Assembly: GCA_015680685.1 (NCBI GenBank)
Contig: MNCI01036589.1
Coordinates: 267,432 to 297,737 of the forward strand
Length of the DNA stretch: 30,306 bases
Direction of reading: 5' to 3'
From: Gnetum montanum
Taxonomy: Eukaryota; Streptophyta; Gnetopsida; Gnetales; Gnetaceae
Of the stretch, positions 20,116-30,030 are shown in pieces (position 1 is the stretch's first letter; each line of letters begins with the position of its first letter). A program made the translations under genes and the position numbers. Below the pieces are notes generated by a model. It searched no databases and had not been told where the DNA came from. It worked only from the letters and a program-made list of their open reading frames with translations.

Positions 20116-22850
20116 GACTTTCCATTTAATCTTGGTATGATGGATCCCATGAAGTTAATTCCCAAAATGTTGAAAGGTTCCAATGGTTGCATCCACTATT
20201 ATGGCCCTTCATTTCTGGCTGTCGACCCTCCATCCCTTTGACATCTTTTACAAGATTGTGTAAATTAGTGTGCATTCCTAAATATGGTAGGCCAAAAGTA
20301 GCCTACCATCATACATTTTAGTACTATCCTTTGTCCTGTGTAGTGACCACCACATGTTCCTCCAGGCACGTATTATAGGACTCTTTGTTGACTTTGTCCT
20401 AGAGTGCACCACCTTAATAACTCATTGGCACATATCTTGTAAAAGTTTCCATTAATTTCCATGTATATCTTTACTTTGTGAAAAATTATTTCTTATATTT
20501 CTTATCTCACTCAATAGGAAGTTCCTATTTGGTGAGATACATTATGTAATCGGTAAGCCATGACTTCTCTATTGGGTATACAATCATTGTAGCTTTGGTA
20601 AATAAGTTTTCATTAGGAAATTAATTCGATACTGGTTCATCATTTTCTTAGGGTTCCCATATAAGTCTTGATAAATGACTTACTACCATATATTTGGCTC
20701 CTTTTTTATCAATCATGGTAATGTCAAACTCTTGTAGGATAACTAGTCATCTTATCACTCTAGGAGTAACCACTAGTTTGTTCTTTAAAAATCTAATGGT
20801 ACTATAATATGTGTGGACATAAAAAGGGTACCTAAGCATATAATGTTTGAATTTTCCAAGTATATACATCATGGTCATTAGCTACTTTTCTATTATGATG
20901 TAATTAAGTTTTACCTTAGTGATGCTTTGACTGGAGTAGTGTATATAATAGGGATTTTTCTACTTGTCCAGTTGAGTTAGTACTACTTCTAGTGCATAGT
21001 TTAAAGCATCTTTCATAATGTTGAATGCTTTGATCAATTTGGAGCTTGAAGGATTGGTGTCTTAATTAGTTTCTATTTTAAAGTCCTAAATGCTTTCTCA
21101 GATTTCTCTGTTCATAGAAATGGTGCACCTTTCTTAGTTAGCTCTACTAGTGGTTTTGCAATCTTGGAAAAATTTTCAATGAATCTTCTGTAGCATCTTG
21201 TATGATCCAAAAATGATCTAACATCTTTAACAGTTTGTGGCCTTTGTGTGATATTCTCGATGAATTTAATCTTCTTTGGATCTACCTCTATTCCTTTGTG
21301 AGATACTTCATGTCTTAGAACTATACCATCTTGAACTATTAAATGGCTTTTCTACTAATTGAGCTTTAAATTGGTTTCTACACATTATTTCAGTACTTGC
21401 TCTAAATGGTCCAAGGCCTATTTAAAATTTAGCCCATATGTGGACAACTCATCCACAAAGACTTCAACTTCGTTGCTAATTTGCTTCTAAAAGATGCTAA
21501 GTACCAGCCTCTAAAATGTAGCGAGTGCATTACATAAGCCAAAGGACATCTACTTGTATGCAAACATCCCCCATGGACTAGTGAATGTGGCTTTTTACTA
21601 GTCATTTGGTGTAATGCAAATTTGATTGTATCCACTATAACCATCTAGAAAGTTGTAATACTAGTGTCCTACTATGGTACCTAGGACTTTGTCAATAAAT
21701 GGTAGAGTGAATATTGTCATGTTTAATAATTTAAAATTAATAAAAATTCTTCACTTGCCACCTTTCTTTGGTACAATAACTAATGGACTAATCCATTCAT
21801 TGTCTACTATTAGATAGATGAATCTTGCTTTTAATAATTTTTCTAATTCTTATTTAACAATTTCCTTAAGCTTTGGATTCAACCTTATTTAAGGTGAGTG
21901 GTGTGCTTTAACAACTAGATCTGTATAGATTCGATATTGATAGATGTGTGGATTAATTCTAGCGATCTTGTCATAGGACCATGGAAAAGCAATTGGGCAT
22001 TTATATACCACTTCCAACAATTTTTTCTTTTAATCTTTGTCAGGTGTGACATTTATAATTACTAGATTCTTATTGTTTAGAAAGGCATATTTAAGTGTAT
22101 TTGATAGGACTTTTAGTTCTAAGGATTCTGGTTCATATGTCTTTTGTATCTCTAATCTTCCCCATTTAATATCTTCCTCTTGATGTGATTTGATGTAAGG
22201 AGGTTGTCTTTTCAACTATTCTAACTTATCGATTTTTTCCACATATGCACTTGTAATTTTGTATATGAGTTCCATGCATATATTAGACTTGGTTTCTTCT
22301 TCAGTTATTAGCTATTGGATACCTTCTTGTTAAGTGGCTGCTACATACAAACACTTTTGTACATATGTCTACTTTACATCCATTGCATGTTGTGATGGAA
22401 TTATCTTTTATAGCCCAAATTTTCTACAAACAATTGCATCTATTATTGTTATATGTGATACATGGAACTCTATAGCTTTGAATGATTCCAACTTCATCTT
22501 CCTTGGAGAATTGTAAATACAAATCTTTGATTTCAAGCTTAGCATATAGAGTGCTAGGCCATGATCTTTTCATAATTATGAGAAATTTCCCTTTGTTCTT
22601 TCCCATAGGGATGACTAGGAAGTCAAAAGAATAGGATTAGCTACTGATGGTAGTAATAACATCTTCCAATTGTCCAAGTGGAACAATATTGGATTGTTTT
22701 GCAAGCTCTAATGATGTTTATCTTCTTAAGCGGGGGTAGTTTCCAAGTCTTATACATATCTTGTAAAATTAGCTTTACTCCTGACCTAGAATCTAAGAGA
22801 GCTTTACATGGTTTATGTCCTATTATTTGAAGATAAATTAAGGGAATCAC
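20105..22850 (-). pseudogene. E5 pol: protease, RT, RNase H and integrase N-terminus (decayed)
   Basis: Protease (22430-22830): ALLDSRSGVKLI, where the D-[ST]-G triad reads D-S-R (22785-22793), then FLIIMKRSWPSTL near its end. Linker: LKVLSNTLKYAFL (22040-22120), the usual lead-in to RT. RT (about 21230-21890): WISPLVIVPKKGGK, FLDGYSGYNQI, SFGLCNALATF and the catalytic region FVDELSTYG (21430-21460), where the second Asp of the DD pair reads Glu. RNase H (about 20630-21150): LNYIIIEK, RFLKNKLVVTPR, LQEFDITMIDKKGAK. Integrase zinc-binding part (20235-20370): GGHYTGQR and FTQSCKRCQRDGG carry the HHCC His and Cys. It stops soon after the first integrase-core residues (INFMGSI, where D reads N). 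Stops are frequent, many in Gln and Trp positions. Confidence 0.88.
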
Positions 22851-25436
22851 AAGATCTATTCTCTTCTTAAGAAGTGCTTCTACTTTAATCCATTGTGTCA
22901 TTTTTTGTGTAAGCATGACAGTAGTGACTTCTTGTTAGTAGGCACTGGAAGCATAATTTTCTTTGGAGGAGTGTGTATGGATGGGGTAGAGTTAGGTGAA
23001 GTCCTCATCCTTTAAACCTTTTTTGGACTTGTCCTAAAAATAGGATGTTTCTTAGCTCTTAGTTTGCTTGTGACTACATCCTCTTGTATAGTTACTACCC
23101 TAGTAATGCTCTTTTATTGTGGCTATGTTGGTAGCTCTCCTTGCATGACTGGTGGTAGTACTAGTAGTAAGGAGTTAGGAGTTTGAAGTTTCCTCACTAC
23201 TAGTTGAGGTATGTAAGAATTTGGATCCATTTGTGAAGTAGTGGGTCTATGATATTCTAGTGGATAGTAGTGAGAGGAAGCATGGACTAAAGTATTCCTT
23301 GGGAAGATTGGATGTTGAACATAATATCCATAGGGATCAAGTTACCTGTATGGATATTAGTGCTTTGGCAGTGGCATTCCCCATGCCTGTTGTTGTCACT
23401 AGTGTTGGTATTGTTCCTACAATTGAGGATATGCTCCACTTGGATAGTATGTTTGTTGATAGGGTTGACTGAAGTTACCTTGTGGATAAAGTAACCTTTT
23501 AAACATCTATTTCTTAATGAATTTTGGGTTAAGTACATACATCCCAAACTCCAGTAAGTGGGCCATAATAGGGTAACATCACTTAAGATATTCATACTAG
23601 CATACTTTACCTCCTTCATCATCTTCTGAATTGGATTTTATTAGTTCATCTACTGCAGCAACCTTTCCTTTATTTTTGTATTATTATCACCCATTGTCTC
23701 TTCTTTTCTTCTTATCTTTGTTTTAGTGTAGGGCTTGTTTAGTCTTCTCCTCTACTATCTTCAATGTTGTGAAAAATTTCTCATCTACAAAATTCCACAT
23801 TTTCTCTACCTTGGTTGCTATGTCATTAACTGATTTTAAAATAGGTAGAGTCTTTCATTGGATTGTATCCTCTAAAGTTTCCTCCTCTTGCAATTCACAT
23901 ATTCTAACATCCTTTTTTCTAATGGCAAGATCTCTATTGTATTCTTCAATTGATTCTCTTTTTCTTAACTCTCCTTCTTCTTTCACCATTGGTTAATAAG
24001 TCTCTGAATGCGATGAGCTATCATCTTTGATAACATGTCTTGGGAATATACGCCAAGGATTTATTTTTTCTTGCTTTGTATCCCATCGACAATGTGTCAT
24101 AGTTGCTTCCTTTGAGAAAATCCATGGCCTGCGCATCTATGTAACAAGGAATAGTATCTGCCATTTCCACATCAAGGGATTCATGTATCCCTCACTTCCA
24201 TTCCTGAATCTATTTTCTTAAATTGGATACTCTGAAATAATTTTGATATTTTTCATTGAAGAGATCTAAAATAATACTCCATCATCGAGTAGATTCTGGT
24301 TCTAAGGATTTGTTCCAACTCTCCTCTTCTTTTATGTGTTCTAGAAAAAAACTTTAGTTTCCACCAATCATTTTCAATGTTTAGAGAGCATAGGCATTGT
24401 GAAAGGCTTGAAGATGGTGCTATGGATGTGCATTGTATCTACCTTCAAATTTTGGAATATTATTCATGTCTAGTCTTTTGATGTGACTATCCCTTACACA
24501 CCTACTAGGAATATACACTACTTCTTTGATGTTAATCACATTGTGAGTGGCCAATAGGGGTTCTTCATAATCTTTGGGTTCGTAAACATGGGTGTAATGG
24601 TGACCCCTTTGATGCTTATAAGGCTCTCTTTCTTCATATCCAATTCTTTCTTTTCTTTGTTCATAATCATCTTCTTCTTCATTAGGATGTCTTCTGTGAT
24701 GCCCATGTCTCTCAGGATTCCTTTGTCTCTTCGTATCATGATCCCTTATTCTTCTTCCTCTCTTTTCATACTCTTTGGAGGAGTGTGAGGAGGAGGACTA
24801 GTTCTCCTTTTATGAATCCTTAATTTTTCCCTTTTTGATTTAGTGGAGGTTCTAGGCCTTGAGTTCCTTCTAAATGCGGAGTCTTCCTTGTCTCCTTTGG
24901 GTGTTTTTGCAAGAGCTAAATCCAATTGTATTTTAATGGGATCTTCAATGCAGATGACTGGTGTTTGGTATTGAGATCCATGGGTTTGATAGAATTTTTC
25001 TGTATGGAACATAATATCGTCTCTTTCCTCTAGGACAACCACTTGTGGTACTTTCTTTTCATTGTCAAGCTCATGCTTTGTCTCCATATTAGCATCCCTT
25101 TTTACCTAAGCTTATGTTGATTGGTATGGCTTGGTCATATGCCTTGTACTATGGTACCCTTCTTATACATGGCCAATGTTTGACCTTATGAGGATTGCTT
25201 GCAACATGGATGGTGCAGAATATTCTTGTCAAAACAATGTTGCCCTGTAAATCTCACCACCTTAGTTGTTCATCCTAGTGAAAGACAAATGTGAAATCAA
25301 GATAATATGAATTAGTGTGAGCATAAGAATTTCTAGTTTGCACGAGCGCACTCCAGTCTTCTTCATCATATCCTCTATCATGACTTTTATGAATTTCATT
25401 AGTAAGTGGTGATTTCTCTTTATTTGTAGAAGCCAT
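22850..25436 (-). pseudogene. E5 gag (decayed)
   Basis: ATG at 25436 begins MASTNKEKSPLTNE. The block YLDFTFVFH-stop-DEQLRW-stop-DLQGNIVL (about 25225-25310) matches FTFVFHQDEQLCWRDLEGN of E6; the two stops fall at Gln and Arg codons of E6. Next come a Glu/Lys/Arg-rich region (24746-25087, e.g. TSTKSKREKLRIHKRRTS), a decayed capsid (23900-24480) and a tail with LLYPQGN, YYPSGAY and DPYGYYVQ (23250-23510), matching LPYPQGN, YYPSGTL and DLYGYYVQ of E6. The zinc knuckle is not recognisable as a full CCHC here; CYPI at about 23575 marks the place. Gag and pol appear continuous, without a separating LTR or gap. Confidence 0.8.
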
Positions 25437-25565
25437 ATTAGATGTTTAACACCTTAAGTGTGTACTTTAGAAAATTTGGTTTAAGTATGAAGGATTTTCT
25501 TAATGATTTTTAACATAATGTACTTTATAAAATCAACTACTTTGTGAATATTAACATATCCCTGG
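25437..25565 (-). other. E5 leader remnant
   Basis: About 130 bases upstream of the E5 gag start, AT-rich, like the 113-130 base gap between PBS and gag in E4 and E6. No PBS is visible before the E6 LTR begins. Confidence 0.5.
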
Positions 25566-26373
25566 TGATGGGATGTGATATCGCATGGGCCGCGATACCG
25601 CATCCCCCACAATATCGTGTATGTGATATCACGGTGCACCGCCAAGTCTATAAATAAGAGGTAACTCTCCCTTTTTTCTCATTCTAGGCCTAGACCGTAG
25701 CGAAACTCTGGCAGTTTTACCTCTCTAGAGATAGAATAATTTCCATGTGCCGCAGTAGGAGCTCCAAAGTGAACGGATCTTTATTCAAGCAAATATTGTA
25801 CTTGAACACAAGTTTGTGTACGAAAATAAAGACGAACTTCTTGGATAAACCTTGCAGTGCATGGGATAGGCTAATTAGGATTTTCATTATTGTTATTTAT
25901 TGTTTATTGTTTAATGCTTTATTAGTTGATTAAATCTTTCTCAACTCTTCTCCCATAGTTAAGTGCATTCAGTACGACTGCTTTGAGCATGTGTGTTACG
26001 CTTGGTGATCCCAGTAACGAATAGCGTTTGGAAACCAAAGTTGCATTGGTTTAGGGTGTGAACGGTAAGTGGGAACGAATACTGATGCTAGGTTAATTAA
26101 GGCTTAGTTAGTTAGTTAAAGTTAGTTAATTAGTCTCTTCACCCTTCACCTCACTAACATAGGAGATAAAATAGAAAAGACAAAACTCACATACCTCAGA
26201 CTTACTTAACCATACAACCATGACAAATACAAGTAAGTATGGGAAGACAACGAACGATTAACCTTAAGTGTTCCATGAGGCATGTAGGTACTTAGTCTGC
26301 GGAGTTCGACCGAATCGTGCGTGTAACGCTCGTATTCGTATGGTTGAGTGTAGGGGTACCTCGCCACTCATCA
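25566..26373 (+). repeat. E6 5' LTR (808 bp)
   Basis: Starts TGATGGGATGTGATATCGC and ends CGCCACTCATCA, one base before the PBS. Bases 25574-25632 hold clustered GATATCGC, GATACCGC, AATATCG and GATATCACG motifs before the TATA box. Paired GCTTGGTGATCCC and GTTTGGAAACC motifs lie at 25998-26045. The end block CGTATTCGTATGGTTGAGTG is shared with E1 and E3. It aligns best with the E3 LTR. Confidence 0.88.
25649..25656 (+). promoter_or_regulatory. E6 LTR TATA box
   Basis: TATAAATAAGAGGTAACTC; the first 8 bases form the box. It lies 83 bases into the 808-bp LTR, and the same box is at an equivalent place in E1, E3 and E4. Confidence 0.65.
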
Positions 26374-26374
26374 T

Positions 26375-26391
26375 TGGTGCCATTGCAGGGG
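26375..26391 (+). other. E6 primer-binding site (tRNA-Asp type)
   Basis: TGGTGCCATTGCAGGGG, one base after TCATCA. Matches the tRNA-Asp complement TGGCGCCGTTGCCGGGG with three changes, two of them transitions. Confidence 0.8.
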
Positions 26392-26516
26392 ACTAAGTGT
26401 TTGTGTGCTAAGTAGAACATAGGAAATCACTCACATCGTTGGGAGCTTAAACGAACCCTTAGGGTTAATTAAACAAAAAATTATATAACGGTTAATCAGC
26501 ACATCGATAAGACACA

Positions 26517-29044
26517 ATGTCTTCTTCTTCTTCTCACAAGAGCTCTTCACTGCCTAGGGATAACACTAGAGACAGTCGGCAGCATCAAACACATAATCAA
26601 AATCCACCAGGTCCTTAAGAATTTAGTGTGGTATACATGCATCATGATGAATATGTACCCAACTTTACCTTTGTCTTTCATCAAGACGAACAACTGTGTT
26701 GGAGAGATTTGGAAGGTAACATAGTGTTACCTCCAGACAAAGCTGCACCCAACATGCTTCTTCATGCCCTTGCACGAATTGACATGTCACAATTATATGC
26801 TGAGTACATTGCATGCGATTACAACGCAAGGGACTACCATCCCACAGAAGTGCAACATCAACGGGATGAGCGGTGGGAGAGTTACCACACATCGTTGAAG
26901 GGCAAAGGCCCCCGTAATGCTTCACCCGTTATACACGAAGTTAAGGGTGGTGAACCTATTCTCATAGGTTCTCCACCAAATGATGTTTCCCCTCTTAACA
27001 ATGGTCAGGAGGTAGTGGTTCATAACCTACACTCCATGATTCACAACTTGGGTTCTGATCCCCATGAACACCAAGTGTTCAACGAGGGAACATGGACACA
27101 TGACAAGGGTGAGCATTTTGATAGTCATCACGATCGAGGCAGGGATCACCGAAGAGAAGGCAGGAGACATTGCCATGGTAATGGCTCTCCTTCTTCTCCC
27201 CTTCATCACACCATTCACCCTCTCCTTCCACATCAGGACGCAGTCATAGAGAGCACAATGGTGAGGATAACGGTAAGCAAAATGAGAGACCTCGACGAGA
27301 GAGTCGAAAGAGAGGATGAGGGCACTCTAGAGAGTCTAGGTATGAAAGAAGGGAAAGTAGGGAACCACGAAGGCATCATAGACATCATGAGAGAGATGAT
27401 CATGACGAACCCCTACTTGCCACCCGAAGTATGTTAGACGTCACAGAGGTAGTTAGAATACCCACAAGGCACCAAAAAGATGCTCGAATCAAGAGATTAG
27501 ATATGAATAACATCCCACAATTTGAAGGGGGATATAACACTAATCTGCAAAATCATTTACAGGCATTCCACAATGCCTATGCCTTGCAGAACATTGAGAA
27601 TGAGTGGTAGAAATTAAAGTTGTTTCCTAGGACACTCATAAAGGAAGCAGAGAGTTGGTACTGGTCCTTAGAGCCAGAAACCATTAGGAGATGGAGTACG
27701 ATGTTAGAGTTGTTCAACGATAAATACCAAATGTACTCCAAAGTTTCTAAGTTGCATAAGCAAATCCAAGGATGGAAGTAGGGTAATCACAAACCCTTAG
27801 ATGTTACCATGGGCTGATATTATGCATTGCTACATCGTTGCCCGGGCCATGGTTACACACAACGAGATCAACTCCACCACCTCGTAGATGGGCTAAGACA
27901 TGAAACCAGGAGAACCCTTGGGACATATGCCCAAGGGAGATTATCTGAACTTAGATCCCATGAAGTTCATAGATTGTTGGAGCAAGTAGCTAAAGAAGAA
28001 GGGGAGCTACAGAAAAGAAAAAGCGCAGAAGAATATAACTGCGATCCTTCCCTCCAAAAGAAGAGAGTAAGATTTTGCGATGAAGAGGATGAGTCACCAC
28101 TCGAAGAGTTGATGAATAGAAAAACCTTTCCACTTCAAAAGCTAACAATGGAAGTGGTGGCTAAGGTAGATCAGATACAGAAATCCTTAGATAGTAGACT
28201 TGAACTTATCCTGAAAATCGTAGAGGAGTCTAAGGAGGAACGAAGTAGTGATCATGGTAAGAAAAAGAGGAGAGATTTAGGCCATGCACATGACAAGGGT
28301 AAGGGAAAAATGAATATCGACGATGAGGTTGTAGATTTAGATACAGACAATGATGGTGGATGTGAGATCTGCCAATATGACCATCCTAATGGATGTTACC
28401 CAATAATCTCACATCTACAAGAGTCTAGGGTGTATGCACTCAACTTGAGACTTAATAGATGGCAGGCACCCTGAAGGTTACCTTATCCCCAAGGTAACCC
28501 AAGGTAGTTCCACCAACCATTAACATATTATCCAAGTGGAACTTTGCCGCAACCTATTGGGCAACACTAGTAGTGGCAATACCCATAGTCATGGGGGATG
28601 CCACCGCCAAGACAACAATACCCTTATCTGCAACCAGACCTATATGGATACTACGTGCAGCAGCCAATTTCTCCAAGTGACTCTATGGGTCACCCAAACC
28701 CACAATGTCACTACCAATTTCGGGAGTATTTTAGAGGGACTCCTTCTCCTCCGGGAGACACACCATATGTAGGCCATTCTCCGAATCCATCTGTTACACT
28801 TACGCTGGTAGTTCCACTACCACCCGCTCCAACAATGCAAGGGGAACTCCCCACTCAACCGCAGCAACGTAATGCTACGAGAGCTATAAACCTTCAACCC
28901 GCTGCTAGTTCTGACAACCGCAAGAAGAGAAGACCTTTATTCAGAACCAAAAGCCCAAACAAGCTCTCACAACCACAAGCGGTTGAGTCTATGTACACTC
29001 CTCCAACAATTAAGGCTTTGAAGCTCCCTTCAAACCAACAATAG
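26517..29044 (+). pseudogene. E6 gag (nearly readable; stops and one frameshift)
   Basis: ATG at 26517 (MSSSSSHKSSS). Stop TAA at 26616, then open to 27437. The capsid part is in another frame (codon starts at 27431, 27827, 28598), so a shift lies near 27180-27250; from there the alternate frame reads Ser- then Arg/Glu-rich. N-terminal block FTFVFHQDEQLCWRDLEGN (26661-26717) is shared with E5 and unknown to me. Capsid of Retrotrans_gag type, 27464-27990: KLKLFPRTLIKEAESWYWSL, LFNDKYQ, LLHRCPGHGYTQRDQLHHLV. Stops within it are TAG at 27608 and 27779, and TGA at 27815. A charged helix follows (28000-28330), then knuckle CEICQYDHPNGC (28361-28396; C-x2-C-x3-H-x3-C) and a Pro/Gln-rich tail with stops at 28472 and in 28500-28590. 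Length about 840 codons. Confidence 0.88.
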
Positions 29045-29083
29045 AGCTCAACGCATACAGTTATGTTAACACATACTATTACT

Positions 29084-29710
29084 GACTAGATCAAGGTAGG
29101 CCACCTTCCCAGGAAACTATCTGACCTTGGAAGTCCCTTAATCTACCTCCAAGTCACTGGAAACGAACCACATAAGGCTCTTCTTGACTTAGGTTTCGGA
29201 GTCAACTTAATCTCACGAGAAATGTATCAAGCCTGTAACCTACCTCCACTTCAGAAGAGTAATATTCAACTAGAGCTGGCTAACTAGTCCATCACCATTC
29301 CCTTGGGATTGGTGGAGGACATCATTACCACTGTGTGTGGTTGGTCATACCCAACTGATTTCCTGGTGATAGAAGTCAACAGCAACAAAGGGGACTTCCC
29401 AATTATAATGGGAAGGACATGGCTAAGTACAATAGACACATGCCTAGGAATCTGCAATCTTTTCTTGGAAATATCTAAGGTAAACATTTATGGAAAGATT
29501 GAGAAGAAGAAAGTTCCATGCATCACATACAGTGACTCAGAGGGTGATGGCATGGAGGAATGCTCAGCATCTCCTACATGCAACTGGTGTGCCCAAGAAA
29601 CACAGATATAAAGGTGCCTGTATGTAGCAACCACACAAAAAGAGAACACCCAGTGGTTGATAGCTGATTAAGAGAGTAGCCCACCAACATACATGGAACG
29701 AACTGGGGGA
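29084..29710 (+). pseudogene. E6 aspartic protease and start of the protease-RT linker
   Basis: Same frame as the gag tail, separated from it by stops at 29042 and 29087. HKALLDLGFGVNLISREMYQ contains the catalytic D-L-G at 29186-29194; D-L-G (as DLGAS) is the usual form in Athila-type protease, as I recall, so this is not by itself an inactivating change. The C-terminal half has FPIIMGRTWLSTIDTCLG (29396-29449), the family's second conserved block. After a stop at 29609 comes CLYVATTQKENTQWLIAD (29615-29668), also readable in E5 as CLYVAAT and in E4 as VATKSKDTQWL. Stops at 29285 and 29669 make it non-functional. Confidence 0.85.
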
Positions 29711-29924
29711 ACAACTTGCACCCATAACGAAAGCATAGATACATTGGAATATGAGCATCGCCAACTTCCACCCTTGAACATGAAAACGTCAATCGGGAGA
29801 AGTTGGACACTTCTAAGAAATTTAAATAGGTGCTCATTATTTTGAATCTCTCCCTTTCCATTCAGTCATGGGGGAGATGGCCACCTATGCTAATAAATCA
29901 GGGCCCTCAGTTCTTTTAAGTTTT
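29711..29924 (+). other. E6 sequence after protease, without RT
   Basis: No RT lead-in or RT motif. TTCAGTCATGGGGGAGATGG at 29862-29881 resembles TTAGTCATGGGGGCCC at 209-224 in E1's 3' region, suggesting that the element's 3' non-coding part begins here. Confidence 0.5.
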
Positions 29925-30030
29925 TGTTTTACACATTTTTTACACGTTTTTGTTTTACACATTTTTGTTTTCCACTTTTTTTTTTACACATTTTTGTTTT
30001 ACAAATTTCTTTAAGTTTTCTTGTTTTTTT
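29925..30030 (+). repeat. T-rich short tandem repeat in E6
   Basis: Five or more imperfect units around TTTTACACATTTTTG (15-19 bases). The reading frame at 29924-30148 is a by-product of this bias. The remaining 270 bases to the window end show nothing recognisable. Confidence 0.65.

Larger units (their letters stand above)
20105..25565 (-). mobile_element. E5: Ty3/gypsy gag-pol element, truncated at both ends
   Basis: Minus strand, order gag, PR, RT, RNase H, IN, typical for Ty3/gypsy. The 3' end is cut inside integrase at about 20110, where copia sequence begins; accessory ORF, PPT and 3' LTR are missing. The 5' end is cut in the leader by E6 at 25565; the 5' LTR would lie right of the window if E6 is a simple insertion. 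It is the only element here with RT and integrase. Confidence 0.85.

Noticed and set aside
23287-23622. Minus-strand 111-residue frame as a separate gene
   Set aside because: Overlaps the E5 gag tail; neighbouring frames read LLYPQGN and DPYGYYVQ, matching E6 gag, so this frame is a shifted reading.
26628-27437. Longest open frame of the window as a host gene
   Set aside because: It begins at a GTG, lies inside E6 gag, matches E5 gag protein blocks, and its last third is out of frame with the capsid.
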